Assembly (NCBI RefSeq): GCF_001547935.1
Contig: NZ_AP014635.1
Location: 744,001 to 808,000, forward strand
Reading direction: 5' to 3'
DNA length: 64,000 nt
DNA from: Vibrio tritonius
GTDB lineage: Bacteria; Pseudomonadota; Gammaproteobacteria; Enterobacterales; Vibrionaceae
The first letter of the stretch is position 1. Each line of letters opens with the position of its first letter. Shown here in pieces: positions 11,484 to 20,770 of the stretch. The translations under genes and the position numbers were made by a program. Below the pieces are notes generated by a model that saw only the letters and a list, made by a program, of their open reading frames with translations, had not been told where the DNA came from and did not search any database.

Positions 11484-11810
11484 ATGAGAGTTTTTTCGTT
11501 AGTCTGTTTTTTGGTTAGTGCATTGTTTTCTTGCGCATTGTTTTCTGGTCAGGCATTGGCTGCTGACCCTGTAGCCGGTCAGCAAAAATCGGCTAGTTGT
11601 GTGGCGTGTCATGGCGCCAATGGGGTTGCGATTATTCCAGGCTATCCAAGCTTGAAAGGTCAAAACGAACAATATTTAGTGATGTCGATGCAGGCCTATA
11701 AGAATAAACAGCGTACTGGCGGTATGGCCAGTATGATGCAGGCACAGATGTCGATTCTTAGTAATGAAGATATTGAAAATATCGCCGCTTATTTTGCTAA
11801 CATGAAGTAA
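11484..11810 (+). CDS. Small periplasmic class I cytochrome c
   Basis: The 108-residue product has a signal peptide (about 1-26, ending GQALA) and one haem-binding CVACH motif at 39-43. It also has the GYPSLKGQN stretch and Met-rich region (GGMASMMQAQM) typical of cytochrome c553/c4-like electron carriers, where one Met is the sixth haem ligand. It therefore probably carries single electrons in the periplasm. The partner oxidase or reductase is not in the window. The gene lies 23 bases after tilS and just before glnB. The family assignment is firm; the physiological partner is unknown. Confidence 0.85.
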   Translation: MRVFSLVCFLVSALFSCALFSGQALAADPVAGQQKSASCVACHGANGVAIIPGYPSLKGQNEQYLVMSMQAYKNKQRTGGMASMMQAQMSILSNEDIENIAAYFANMK

Positions 11811-11909
11811 GTATTCTCAGTCTGATTGAATGCGAATGCATCGGTCCGGCTTTTTCGTTGATTGTTTGCTTTGGCTAGATAATAATGCCGGCAAGTGTAT
11901 GAAGTGTAA

Positions 11910-12257
<348 letters not shown>

Positions 12258-12272
12258 TCCCCTCATGTCAAT

Positions 12273-12305
12273 ATGTTGGAGTCGTATGATGTGCAACTCC
12301 AACAT
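12273..12305 (+). repeat. 10-bp inverted repeat downstream of glnB
   Basis: ATGTTGGAGT and ACTCCAACAT are perfect inverse complements separated by 13 bases. The hairpin lies between the glnB stop and its terminator and probably stabilises the 3' end of the mRNA. Confidence 0.6.
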
Positions 12306-12321
12306 GTAATCGTTGAAAATC

Positions 12322-12344
12322 AAGGAGCCCATGCTCCTTTTTTT
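12322..12344 (+). terminator. Intrinsic terminator after glnB
   Basis: AAGGAGC and GCTCCTT pair around CCAT and run into a T tract. The next gene starts 14 bases later, so its 5' end overlaps the terminator region. Confidence 0.8.
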
Positions 12345-12358
12345 ATAGTGAAAAACGT

Positions 12359-13216
12359 ATGAGAAAACGCTACTTATTTTTTTCCAGCTTGTTGTTAATT
12401 GGCTCGGGGGTCAGTAGTTTCCTTACTATTTTCTCTATACCAAAACATCCACAGTTGTTGACTGTTAACGAAGAGGGAGAAGAACAACCTCTTGTCTGTT
12501 ACCAAGGTGAGCCGCAGCACGTACTTGATCGCAACGGTGAGCTCAATGTTCTGGTCTGGAATATCTACAAACAAAATCGTGGGGAATGGGCCTCAGCATT
12601 AACGGGTTTTAGTTCTGATGCTGACCTGCTGCTGCTGCAAGAGGCGAGCATGAATGAGCCGTTGAAGCAGTGGATTGCGCAGAATAATTGGGATGGGGCA
12701 CAAGCCAACGCGTTTCGAGTGCTCGGCGAATCAACCGGTGTGTTGAATTTGTCGAAACTCATGCCGAGTTTAGCTTGTGCCTATACTGAAGTTGAACCTT
12801 GGTTGCGTCTACCTAAATCAGGCATTTACGCCGAGTATCCTTTAAGTACCGGGGAAACACTTGCTAGTGTAAATCTGCATGCGGTTAACTTTACCTATGG
12901 TACAGCCGAGTATGAGGCGCAATTAGGGCGATTATTAGACCGACTTGCTCACCATCAAGGCCCTATTATTCTTGCCGGTGATTTTAATAGTTGGAGCTCT
13001 CGGCGCATGCATGTATTGACGCACGCATTGAGTGACATTGGTTTACGTGAAGTTGCATTTGATCCTGATAACCGCATTACTTTTTTCAACGATTTACCGC
13101 TCGACCATGTGTTTTATCGCGGATTAACATTAAATAGTGCGCGTGTACCTGAAACGCAAGCGTCAGACCACAATCCAATGTTGGTCTCATTCTCGCTGAC
13201 TAAAGAGCAGCAATAA
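12359..13216 (+). CDS. yafD: YafD-family endonuclease/exonuclease/phosphatase protein
   Basis: The 285-residue product belongs to the EEP superfamily and resembles E. coli YafD (UPF0294), an uncharacterised protein. Visible motifs are VLVWNIYKQ, LLLQEAS (metal-binding Glu), LHAVNF, LAGDFNSW (Asp/Asn), LDHVFYRGL and SDHNPML (catalytic Asp-His). All are the conserved active-site elements of metal-dependent phosphodiesterases such as exonuclease III and DNase I. A hydrophobic N-terminus (about 5-27) could be a signal anchor, placing the enzyme outside the cytoplasm. The order yafD-mltD-gloB-yafS-rnhA-dnaQ follows E. coli apart from missing yafE. The substrate is unknown. Confidence 0.8.
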   Translation: MRKRYLFFSSLLLIGSGVSSFLTIFSIPKHPQLLTVNEEGEEQPLVCYQGEPQHVLDRNGELNVLVWNIYKQNRGEWASALTGFSSDADLLLLQEASMNEPLKQWIAQNNWDGAQANAFRVLGESTGVLNLSKLMPSLACAYTEVEPWLRLPKSGIYAEYPLSTGETLASVNLHAVNFTYGTAEYEAQLGRLLDRLAHHQGPIILAGDFNSWSSRRMHVLTHALSDIGLREVAFDPDNRITFFNDLPLDHVFYRGLTLNSARVPETQASDHNPMLVSFSLTKEQQ

Positions 13217-13241
13217 CGTATGTAACGGTTAGCACTCAAAC

Positions 13242-13271
13242 AAAAAAGAGCCTTTATATCGGCTCTTTTTT
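13242..13271. terminator. Bidirectional intrinsic terminator between yafD and mltD
   Basis: AAAAAAGAGCC and GGCTCTTTTTT form an 11-bp stem with an 8-base loop. The A and T runs on both sides let it serve convergent yafD (+) and mltD (-). Confidence 0.85.
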
Positions 13272-13301
13272 CGTTTAGATATCGGAGTGAGTCAAGCTTG
13301 G

Positions 13302-14879
13302 CTACACACTGACTTTGGTGACATCCACGTACAGTTTGAGTTTTTGCCCCGGCTGTAGGTATTTCTGATTCGCCATTTCGTTCCATTCGATGATGTCACC
13401 GGTTTTTACTTTGAAGCGACTAGCAATGCCACTTAGGGTATCGCCATTACGTACTTCATAGAACACCGTACGAATGATGGCACCGTCAGAACTCTCTTTC
13501 CAAATCACCAGCTTTTGCCCCACACGTAATGTGTCAATCGGGCTCATGCCATTCCATTTGGCTAATGAACGATAAGAAACATTATTTGAACGCGCAATGG
13601 TCCATAGGCTTTCTCCATCACGAACCGTATGATCGATTTTGTATTGGCCACGCGCTAAAGATTGCAGCTTGGCTAAACGGTTACTCGCGGTTAGAGCGTA
13701 AGCTTTTTCGTCTTTCACTGCCGTTGGAATCATCAAGTATTGACCGATACGAATGGTGTTTCCTGAAAGACTATTCGCAGTTTGAATTACCTTGGTTGTG
13801 GTACTGTGTTTTTGCGCAATCACACTCAGTGTGTCGCCTGAAACGACTTTATAACGAATCAGTTTCATACCAGAGCCACGATTCTTTTCAACGTTCGCCA
13901 CAAATTTGGCTACTCGCTCAATTGGAATCAACAATTGGTAAGGGCCGCTTGGTGAGGTCGCCCACTGATTATAAGCTGGGTTATAGCTTTGGAGCTCTTT
14001 CACTGTCATGCCTGCATATTTAGCAGCAATGGCTAAATCGAGCTGTTCTTCAGGATCAACGAGTTGAAGTACTGGTGCATTGGTAATTTTAGGTAACTCG
14101 ATGCCATACTTTTTCTGATGCGCCACGATATCTGCCAAAGCTAATAGCTTCGGAACATATCCTGTGGTTTCATCTGGTAAGTCAAGGGAGAAAAAGTCGG
14201 TTGGTTTCCCTAAACGTTGATTTTGACGGATTGCTCGTGAGATACGACCTCCGCCACTATTATAAGCAGCGATGGCTTGATACCAATCACCGTTGAAACG
14301 TTTACCTAATACACTAAGGTAATCTAATGCTGCATCGGTAGCGGCATCAACATCACGACGCCCGTCATACCAAAAATTTTGCTCGAGGCCGTACATTTTT
14401 CCGGTACTAGGAACAAATTGCCATAATCCAGCGGCACTGCCATGGGAATAAGCAAAAGCATCGAATGCACTTTCTACAATGGGTAAAAGGGCAAGTTCTA
14501 ATGGTAAACCACGATCTTCGATCTTAGTGGTAATAAGATAGAGAAATGGTTTGGCGCGCTCCGCAACGATTTTTAAATGATTAGGATGCTTGAGGTACCA
14601 AGTACGGTAGTAATTGACCGACTTGTTATGCGGGATTCCAATGCTCAGTTGCATACCAATCCGTTGCCACAGGTCGTCTTGCTCTGAAGGTAGTATTACC
14701 TTAGGCTTTTTTACCTTTGTGGTGTCGTCTTTTTGCTGCGTTACAGTGGGTTGTACCACTGCAATGTCAGTTTGAGACGCAAGCTCCCCATTTGTCTCTA
14801 CTGTTGTTTGATTCTCTGGCTGGGTAGTTTGGCAACCGGCTAGCAGCAGAGCAAATACCCAACTGAAATGTACTCGCAT
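13302..14879 (-). CDS. mltD: Membrane-bound lytic murein transglycosylase D with three LysM domains
   Basis: MltD is an outer-membrane lipoprotein that cleaves peptidoglycan between MurNAc and GlcNAc, giving 1,6-anhydro ends. The lipobox is LLAGC (Cys16). The SLT catalytic domain (about 100-300) has the catalytic Glu136 in LLPIVESAFD, then GLWQFVP and AYNSGGGR. Three LysM peptidoglycan-binding modules follow at about 341-385, 416-460 and 473-517. The protein has 525 residues against about 452 in E. coli MltD, which has two LysM copies; the extra length is the third LysM. gloB lies upstream, as in E. coli. Confidence 0.93.
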   Translation of the reverse strand: MRVHFSWVFALLLAGCQTTQPENQTTVETNGELASQTDIAVVQPTVTQQKDDTTKVKKPKVILPSEQDDLWQRIGMQLSIGIPHNKSVNYYRTWYLKHPNHLKIVAERAKPFLYLITTKIEDRGLPLELALLPIVESAFDAFAYSHGSAAGLWQFVPSTGKMYGLEQNFWYDGRRDVDAATDAALDYLSVLGKRFNGDWYQAIAAYNSGGGRISRAIRQNQRLGKPTDFFSLDLPDETTGYVPKLLALADIVAHQKKYGIELPKITNAPVLQLVDPEEQLDLAIAAKYAGMTVKELQSYNPAYNQWATSPSGPYQLLIPIERVAKFVANVEKNRGSGMKLIRYKVVSGDTLSVIAQKHSTTTKVIQTANSLSGNTIRIGQYLMIPTAVKDEKAYALTASNRLAKLQSLARGQYKIDHTVRDGESLWTIARSNNVSYRSLAKWNGMSPIDTLRVGQKLVIWKESSDGAIIRTVFYEVRNGDTLSGIASRFKVKTGDIIEWNEMANQKYLQPGQKLKLYVDVTKVSV

Positions 14880-14951
14880 GTAAGACAGCCTTTCTTCTAA
14901 ATGGCTGCTGATAATACTTGTCGTATTGACATCATGACAAGTAAGAAAACG

Positions 14952-15710
14952 TCAAAATTCGTTTTTCCACTCGCGCAAAGCTGCAAATACAGACAAAGGC
15001 TCAGCATTTAATGTGCGGTTAGATACTGATTTTGCAACACTTGTTAGGTGCGTTCGCAAAAAAGGATTGACCGCTTTTTCGATTTTTATTGTGCTCGGTA
15101 GGGTTGACCTATCTTGCGCTCTAAGACGAATAACATCGTCTCGATATAGTTTAAGTTCTTGATTATCTGGCTCTATTGCCATTGCAAAAGCAATGTTGCT
15201 GGTGGTGTACTCGTGAGCACAGTAGACCTCGGTTTCATCGGGTAACGTCAGTAATTTGTTAAGGGAGTGAAACATTTGCTCCATAGTTCCCTCAAAAACA
15301 CGGCCACAGCCAGCAGAGAATAACACATCACCACAAAAAAGTTTGTTATCACCAATATAGCCTACATGACCAAGAGTGTGGCCAGGTAAATCGATTACGG
15401 TAAATAATTCTCCAAAAAGTTCAATTTGATTCCCTTCCTCTACAGGGTGAGTGAGCGTTGGAATGGGTTCTTTTTTCGGGCCAACCACATTAAGGTGAGG
15501 ATAATGGTGAACTAGGTCTGGAACTCCACCGATATGGTCGTTATGGTGGTGGGTGATTAAGATGGCTTCTGGGGTTAGTTGGTGTTCTTGCAGATAACGT
15601 AATACAGGCGCTGCATCGCCCGGATCGACAATAGCGCAACGCTGATCGCTATTTTGAATCAGCCAGATGTAATTATCGTTAAATGCAGGTATGCTTTTGA
15701 TATGTAACAT
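14952..15710 (-). CDS. gloB: Hydroxyacylglutathione hydrolase (glyoxalase II)
   Basis: GloB hydrolyses S-D-lactoylglutathione to D-lactate and glutathione, completing methylglyoxal detoxification in the cytoplasm. The 252-residue metallo-beta-lactamase-fold protein has the binuclear metal motif THHHNDH at residues 53-59, a further His in [11 protein letters not shown], the Asp in [14 protein letters not shown], and CAHEYT. The C-terminal glyoxalase-II domain (about 165-252) ends in NPFLRTH and the usual tail. It is divergent from the yafS methyltransferase gene, 37 bases away, and is followed by mltD. Confidence 0.95.
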   Translation of the reverse strand: MLHIKSIPAFNDNYIWLIQNSDQRCAIVDPGDAAPVLRYLQEHQLTPEAILITHHHNDHIGGVPDLVHHYPHLNVVGPKKEPIPTLTHPVEEGNQIELFGELFTVIDLPGHTLGHVGYIGDNKLFCGDVLFSAGCGRVFEGTMEQMFHSLNKLLTLPDETEVYCAHEYTTSNIAFAMAIEPDNQELKLYRDDVIRLRAQDRSTLPSTIKIEKAVNPFLRTHLTSVAKSVSNRTLNAEPLSVFAALREWKNEF

Positions 15711-15747
15711 GAGTTATCTCCAGTCGCCTAGGTGAAGCGAGTTAGCA

Positions 15748-16497
15748 ATGAAACCAGCACGCAGCAAAAGAATAATTGAGCAGCCTCATTCTTGGGCCCA
15801 ACTGAAAAATGGTCAGTGGGTCAGTGAATCCATTCAAATGCGCCTTGATGAGTGGAGCCCTAAACTGTTTGGCTACCATTTGCTCAAATTGGGTGGACTA
15901 AGCTGTGAGCTTGCCAGCAGTCACTGCAATATTCAACACCAAGTCCATATGGACATTGAAAATCCACTGCATACCGTGATTGCTGATGGTTATGATTTAC
16001 CGTTTCTTGAAAAAAGTATTGACGCGGTTATCTTATCTCATCAACTGGATTACTGTAATGACCCGCACCGTTTATTGCGAGAGGTTGACAGAGTTCTGAT
16101 AGACGATGGTTGTCTGATCATTACTGGGTTTAATCCAGTGAGTTGGATGGGCTTAACCCGGTTGTTGCCATGGCGGAAAAATAACCTACCTTGGAGTGGG
16201 CGAATGTTTACGCCTAACCGTGTTAAAGATTGGCTTGGTTTACTCAACTATCAAGTCGTGGATTGTGAGCAATATGCGGTATTTCCTATTTATAAATATC
16301 GCACGGTTTGGACTTGGTTAGAAAATTCAATGGGAGAGTGGGCCTCAGGTTTTGGCTGTCTCTATTTCATCGTGGCACGTAAGCGGACGTATCCATTACA
16401 ACCTATCAAACCCCACTGGCGGTTTAAACGACGTTTTTATCCAGTAGGGCTTAATTATCGCATCAAAGATGATGGAGAGTGTCCACCACGAAGCTAG
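15748..16497 (+). CDS. yafS: YafS-family SAM-dependent methyltransferase
   Basis: The 249-residue product has a class I methyltransferase fold of the Methyltransf_11 type. Recognisable parts are the acidic loop (VIADGYDLPFLEKSIDAVILSH, about 77-98) that frames the SAM site, and HRLLREVDRVLIDDGCLIITGFNP, the usual post-motif region. E. coli YafS occupies the same position between gloB and rnhA, which supports the name. The methylated substrate is unknown. The gene is convergent with rnhA, whose stop lies seven bases away, so the two transcripts probably overlap. Confidence 0.75.
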   Translation: MKPARSKRIIEQPHSWAQLKNGQWVSESIQMRLDEWSPKLFGYHLLKLGGLSCELASSHCNIQHQVHMDIENPLHTVIADGYDLPFLEKSIDAVILSHQLDYCNDPHRLLREVDRVLIDDGCLIITGFNPVSWMGLTRLLPWRKNNLPWSGRMFTPNRVKDWLGLLNYQVVDCEQYAVFPIYKYRTVWTWLENSMGEWASGFGCLYFIVARKRTYPLQPIKPHWRFKRRFYPVGLNYRIKDDGECPPRS

Positions 16498-16504
16498 CCG
16501 TTAA

Positions 16505-16969
16505 TTAGCTAGCTTGGTAGCCCGTGTCTTCTTCGGTTGGGTTACCTGCTGCTGTGCGGGCTAATTCATCACACAATTCGTTCTCACGATGGCCTGCGTG
16601 ACCTTTTACCCAATGCCATTCAATGTCGTGGCGTTGAGTTTCTTGGTCGAGTAATTTCCATAGATCGGCATTCTTAACAGGTTTTTTATCCGCGGTTTTC
16701 CAGTCGCGTTTTTTCCAGTTATGGATCCATTGGGTAATACCTTGGCGAACGTATTGGCTATCGGTAGTCAATGTTACCTTGCAAGACTCTTTAAGTGTTT
16801 GTAAAGCAACAATTGCCGCCAACATTTCCATGCGATTGTTGGTCGTGAGTTTATAGCCTTTAGCCAGCGTTTTTTCGGTCTGTTTATAGCGCATTACCAC
16901 ACCGTAACCACCTGGGCCCGGATTGCCTAAACAAGAACCATCAGTGAAAATTTCCACCTGTTTCTTCAT
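16505..16969 (-). CDS. rnhA: Ribonuclease HI
   Basis: RNase HI degrades the RNA strand of RNA-DNA hybrids. The 154-residue protein carries the catalytic carboxylates Asp10 (FTDGSC), Glu48 (NRMEML) and Asp70 (TTDSQY), numbered exactly as in E. coli, and the later acidic residue in the CDELAR segment. The [16 protein letters not shown] loop supplies the active-site His. It is divergent from dnaQ with 56 bases between starts, the arrangement found in E. coli. Confidence 0.96.
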   Translation of the reverse strand: MKKQVEIFTDGSCLGNPGPGGYGVVMRYKQTEKTLAKGYKLTTNNRMEMLAAIVALQTLKESCKVTLTTDSQYVRQGITQWIHNWKKRDWKTADKKPVKNADLWKLLDQETQRHDIEWHWVKGHAGHRENELCDELARTAAGNPTEEDTGYQAS

Positions 16970-17025
16970 GATTTGATACTATTGGTTTAAGCACACAATT
17001 GGCATAGTCTGACATAGATATCCTA

Positions 17026-17760
17026 ATGAATACTAGCATCAATTCCGAATACAACCGTATCGTCGTACTCGATACGGAAACTACAGGTATGAACCGTGAA
17101 GGCGGTCCACACTACGAAGGGCACCGAATTATCGAGATCGGTGCAGTTGAAATCATTAACCGTAAACTGACGGGTAAGCATTTCCACGTCTATTTAAAAC
17201 CGGATCGTTTGATTCAAGAAGAAGCAATTGATGTCCACGGTATTACCGATGAGTTTTTGGTAGATAAACCGGAATATCGTGATGTACACGCCGAGTTTAT
17301 TGACTTCATTCAAGGTGCTGAATTAGTTGCCCACAATGCGCCCTTCGACGTGGGCTTTATGGATTATGAATTTGCTAAGCTAGGTAATACATCGGTTAAA
17401 ACAGCAGATATTTGCAAAATTACCGATACCTTAGCGATGGCGAAGAAAATCTTCCCCGGTAAGCGTAACAACTTGGATGTATTGTGTGAGCGTTATGGTA
17501 TCGATAACTCCCACCGTACTCTCCACGGCGCATTGCTCGATGCGGAAATTCTAGCGGATGTTTTCCTGCTGATGACCGGTGGGCAAACATCGTTGCAATT
17601 TTCGGCATCAGGATCGGCTTCAGGGGAAATGGGAGCAAGTTCAATAAAACGTGTGGCTACTGATAGAAAACCATTAAAGGTTTTGCAGGCAACTGCCGAT
17701 GAAATACAAGCACATGAGGAAAGGTTGGGATTAGTCAGTAATTGCCTCTGGGGACAGTAG
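17026..17760 (+). CDS. dnaQ: DNA polymerase III epsilon subunit (3'-5' proofreading exonuclease)
   Basis: DnaQ proofreads within the polymerase III core. The protein has 244 residues. The DEDDh motifs are VLDTETTG (Asp16, Glu18), HNAPFDVGF (Asp) and HRTLHGALLDAEILADVF (His and Asp). After the exonuclease domain, QTSLQF near residue 186 matches the beta-clamp-binding motif of epsilon. The C-terminal tail that binds DnaE follows. Its stop overlaps the ribosome-binding region of the next gene, so the two may be coupled. Confidence 0.96.
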   Translation: MNTSINSEYNRIVVLDTETTGMNREGGPHYEGHRIIEIGAVEIINRKLTGKHFHVYLKPDRLIQEEAIDVHGITDEFLVDKPEYRDVHAEFIDFIQGAELVAHNAPFDVGFMDYEFAKLGNTSVKTADICKITDTLAMAKKIFPGKRNNLDVLCERYGIDNSHRTLHGALLDAEILADVFLLMTGGQTSLQFSASGSASGEMGASSIKRVATDRKPLKVLQATADEIQAHEERLGLVSNCLWGQ

Positions 17761-17768
17761 GAGAGTCT

Positions 17769-19019
17769 ATGTGGAAGGTGTTAGTGGGTGCGTTGGCCTT
17801 GTTGGCTAGCATCCATGTTTGGGCGGCCAGTGAGTCCACAATGTCTCTGTTAGACAACCGATTTCGGGTGGATCCGAGCATAGAACAGATTACATTTGTG
17901 ATTTATCGGGCTAACAATTCACGCCCGGTGGTCTTGGTTCGTCCTGACGGAAAGAAATACTACGCTTGGAAATCACCAGAAAATGTTCGGTGGTATGAAG
18001 AGTCGTCGATGGATATTATTTCCATTGAGAAACCGATGCCGGGACCTTGGCAAGCGGTCGGTAAAGTGACACCAAAAAACCACATCAAGATGCTCTCTAA
18101 TCTGAAACTCGCTTCCGATACATTCCCCGCTCGTTTATATCAGGGTGAAGAAATTAAATTTACTGCGCGTTTAACCTCTGATGGAAAGCCGCTCCAAATT
18201 CGCGAGTTCCTCGATAAAATTCACCTAAAAGTGACCTTCACTAAATACATTGAAAACGAAGAAGCCTTAGTCAAAGAAGCGCGTCCTATTCCAGATGTGC
18301 TTGGTGAGTTTTCTGATGACGGTAAAGGACTTGATGAAAAGGCAAGTGATGGGGAGTTTACCGTTGCGCTAAAGATTCATTCAGAGCCGGGCAAGTATCG
18401 GGTGCGTATTACTTCTGGTAACGGTGTGTTCCTTCGAGCTCAAGAGCAAGTTGTACTTGTCTATCCTACTCCCTATTCAGCCACCTTTATCCAATCTCGT
18501 GTTACAGGGCAACCGCATCAAATTGTGCTTAGTGGTGAACAAGGTATGGTTACTCCGGGGTCCCTTGCCACGCAAATAGAACATAAAGATGCACAAGGTG
18601 CGACGGCTTACTATGATGCGCAAGCGGATAAAAATGATTTAAAAGTTACGGTGAATGTTCCTAACAGTGGTGAGTTAGGTCAGTATTCTTGGTCTGGTAC
18701 TTTATATACTAACGATTTAGCATCCGGACGCTCTTTAGTTTTTCCAATTAGTGAGCATACTTACAGCATTGTCAGTGAGATTGACCTAGAGCAAACGCGT
18801 TTAATGCGCGAAAAAGAAGCGGAAATGCAGCGTAAAATTCAACAAGAGAAAGATCTGCTGCAAGCTCGAGAAGATGCCCGTAAAAGTCGTATGATGGCGA
18901 TCATCATTGGTAATGTGGTGGTTATTTTAGTTGGTCTAATTGCTTGGTTTGTCATTCGTAAATTGAAAGCGCGCAAGGCGTTGCAACCTGAGATGCAATT
19001 GGATATGCCAAAAAAATAG
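17769..19019 (+). CDS. TIGR03503-family secreted/membrane-anchored protein
   Basis: The start is taken as the ATG at 17769, preceded by AGGAGAG, which gives 416 residues. The reading frame is open upstream to a TTG at 17742, but that would add only nine residues and bury the signal peptide. The product has a signal peptide (about 1-22, ending VWAAS) and a long extracytoplasmic beta-rich region with immunoglobulin-like stretches. A coiled, Glu/Arg-rich segment (about 345-375) comes before a C-terminal membrane span (MMAIIIGNVVVILVGLIAWF, about 378-397) and a basic tail. It resembles an uncharacterised family (TIGR03503) found beside dnaQ in Vibrio and related genera. Function unknown. Confidence 0.7.
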   Translation: MWKVLVGALALLASIHVWAASESTMSLLDNRFRVDPSIEQITFVIYRANNSRPVVLVRPDGKKYYAWKSPENVRWYEESSMDIISIEKPMPGPWQAVGKVTPKNHIKMLSNLKLASDTFPARLYQGEEIKFTARLTSDGKPLQIREFLDKIHLKVTFTKYIENEEALVKEARPIPDVLGEFSDDGKGLDEKASDGEFTVALKIHSEPGKYRVRITSGNGVFLRAQEQVVLVYPTPYSATFIQSRVTGQPHQIVLSGEQGMVTPGSLATQIEHKDAQGATAYYDAQADKNDLKVTVNVPNSGELGQYSWSGTLYTNDLASGRSLVFPISEHTYSIVSEIDLEQTRLMREKEAEMQRKIQQEKDLLQAREDARKSRMMAIIIGNVVVILVGLIAWFVIRKLKARKALQPEMQLDMPKK

Positions 19020-19174
19020 TAGGTTTGTGCATTTAATAATGCAGAAACGTCGGAAAGGTGGAAATCTTTTATATAAATGGTCGACAGTGTGGGAAGAATG
19101 GGTAAACTCACACTGGTTAAGCGTCATTTCATTAAGAGAATGTCCTACACAGAACAACAAAGAGAACCAAACCT

Positions 19175-19750
19175 ATGTACCATGATTTGATCAAAAGCGA
19201 ATTAACTGAAGCAGCTGAAGTATTGAACGCTTTTTTGAGCGATGAGCATAACATTGCTCAAATTGAAGCGGCGGCAAAGCTGATTGCGGACTCTTTTAAA
19301 CAAGGTGGTAAAGTGCTGTCTTGTGGTAACGGTGGCTCACACTGTGATGCAATGCACTTTGCTGAAGAACTGACAGGGCGTTACCGTGAAAACCGTCCTG
19401 GCTACCCAGGTATTGCGATTTCTGACCCAAGCCACTTGTCTTGTGTGAGTAACGATTTCGGTTACGATTTCGTTTTTTCTCGCTACGTTGAAGCGGTAGG
19501 CATGAAAGGGGATGTCCTGTTTGGTTTATCGACTTCTGGTAATTCAGGTAATATTTTAAAAGCCATTGAAGCGGCGAAAGCAAAAGGGATGAAAACCATT
19601 GCTCTGACCGGTAAAGATGGCGGTAAAATGGCCGGTGTTGCGGATATTGAAATTCGTGTACCACACTTTGGTTATGCTGATCGCATTCAAGAAGTTCATA
19701 TTAAAATCATTCACATCGTGATCCAATTGATCGAAAAAGAGATGGCGTAA
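19175..19750 (+). CDS. gmhA: Phosphoheptose isomerase GmhA
   Basis: GmhA (LpcA) converts sedoheptulose 7-phosphate to D-glycero-D-manno-heptose 7-phosphate, the first step of LPS inner-core heptose synthesis. The 191-residue SIS-domain protein has [18 protein letters not shown], with the metal/catalytic Glu in the AEEL segment, the phosphate-binding [10 protein letters not shown], and a late catalytic His in [11 protein letters not shown]. The length matches E. coli (192). The next gene is yafJ, as in E. coli. Confidence 0.95.
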   Translation: MYHDLIKSELTEAAEVLNAFLSDEHNIAQIEAAAKLIADSFKQGGKVLSCGNGGSHCDAMHFAEELTGRYRENRPGYPGIAISDPSHLSCVSNDFGYDFVFSRYVEAVGMKGDVLFGLSTSGNSGNILKAIEAAKAKGMKTIALTGKDGGKMAGVADIEIRVPHFGYADRIQEVHIKIIHIVIQLIEKEMA

Positions 19751-19757
19751 TGACGTT

Positions 19758-19794
19758 CATCCCCACGGGGAGTCCATGACTCTCGGTGGGGATG
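19758..19794 (+). repeat. Inverted repeat between gmhA and yafJ
   Basis: CATCCCCAC and GTGGGGATG form a perfect 9-bp stem, with a second small stem (GAGTC/GACTC) inside the loop. There is no T tract, so it is an mRNA structure in the 73-base gap rather than a clear terminator. Confidence 0.5.
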
Positions 19795-19823
19795 GTGGTT
19801 TAAAATAAGGAGTGGTTTAAACC

Positions 19824-20669
19824 ATGTGTGAGTTGCTCGGCATGAGCGCAAATGTGCCCACCGATATTTGTTTTAGTTTTACTGGATTAATTCAACGAGG
19901 CGGCCGGACAGGCCCTCATCGTGATGGTTGGGGGATTACCTTTTATGAAGGAAAAGGTTTTCGTACCTTTAAAGATCCTGCTCCAAGCTGCCAGTCTAAA
20001 ATTGCACAATTAGTTCAAAGTTATCCTATCAAAAGCCGTGCGGTTATTAGCCACATTCGTCAAGCAAATCGTGGTAGCGTGTGTTTGGAAAATACCCACC
20101 CTTTTACCCGCGAGTTGTGGGGGCGTTACTGGACTTTTGCTCATAATGGTCAATTGACTGACTATGAGACGATGGCGACGGGGCGGCATCGTCCTGTCGG
20201 TAAAACGGATAGTGAGGTGGCATTTTGCTGGTTGCTTAACCAAATGGAACATCGTTATCCTGAGCCACCGGTTAATATGACTGGGGTGTTTCGCTTTATT
20301 TGCGAATTGTGCGATGAACTAAAAGAGAAAGGGGTATTTAATATGCTTCTCTCTGATGGTGAGTATGTCATGAGTTACTGTACTAACCATTTGTATTGGA
20401 TCACGCGCCAAGCTCCGTTTGGTCATGCAGCCTTGATTGACGAAGATGTGGAAATCAATTTCCAAGAAGAAACAACACCAGAAGATGTCGTGTCAGTTAT
20501 CGCTACTCAGCCGTTAACCGGTAATGAGGCTTGGCAACGCATGAAGCCTGGAGAGTTTAGCTTATTCCATTTTGGTAAGCGCATTGCGACCAATCAAGCT
20601 GAATTAGTTAATGTTCCTTTTGCCGCTCCTCGGCCTGGAAATCAAGCTCCAACAGAACCTCTACGCTAG
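19824..20669 (+). CDS. yafJ: Class II glutamine amidotransferase, YafJ type
   Basis: The 281-residue product is an N-terminal-nucleophile glutamine amidotransferase. After removal of Met1, Cys2 would be the nucleophile (MCELLGMSAN). HRDGWGITFY, SHIRQANRG and FAHNGQLTDYE are the conserved glutamine-binding and oxyanion elements. No synthase domain is fused, so the ammonia acceptor is not evident. E. coli YafJ, also beside lpcA/gmhA, is uncharacterised. A bidirectional terminator separates it from convergent purN. Confidence 0.83.
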   Translation: MCELLGMSANVPTDICFSFTGLIQRGGRTGPHRDGWGITFYEGKGFRTFKDPAPSCQSKIAQLVQSYPIKSRAVISHIRQANRGSVCLENTHPFTRELWGRYWTFAHNGQLTDYETMATGRHRPVGKTDSEVAFCWLLNQMEHRYPEPPVNMTGVFRFICELCDELKEKGVFNMLLSDGEYVMSYCTNHLYWITRQAPFGHAALIDEDVEINFQEETTPEDVVSVIATQPLTGNEAWQRMKPGEFSLFHFGKRIATNQAELVNVPFAAPRPGNQAPTEPLR

Positions 20670-20683
20670 GGCTTGAGCAATAG

Positions 20684-20712
20684 ATTCAAGTAACTTCAAG
20701 GTACTGTTTCAG
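20684..20712. repeat. Copy of a dispersed intergenic repeat (half element)
   Basis: The segment reads almost identically to the inverse complement of 60139-60170 (shared core CAAGTAACTTCAAG, then ACTGTTTCAG). A palindromic relative lies at 32304-32358 and a shorter piece at 41998-42012. It looks like a Vibrio interspersed palindromic repeat. Function unknown. Confidence 0.55.
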
Positions 20713-20720
20713 TGGCAAAT

Positions 20721-20750
20721 AAAAAGGGTTGAACTCAGTTCAACCCTTTT
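20721..20750. terminator. Bidirectional terminator between yafJ and purN
   Basis: AAAAGGGTTGAACT and AGTTCAACCCTTTT are perfect inverse complements around a single C. The T and A runs on both sides allow use from either direction. Confidence 0.85.
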
Positions 20751-20770
20751 ATACATCGGTATGATTTGAA

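Noticed and set aside
13529..14023. 164-codon plus-strand frame inside mltD
   Set aside because: It is antisense to a well-conserved gene, has no ribosome site, and its composition follows the codon pattern of mltD.
20721..20750. Perfect palindrome after yafJ as a protein-binding site
   Set aside because: Its A and T runs and its place between convergent genes are explained by a bidirectional terminator.
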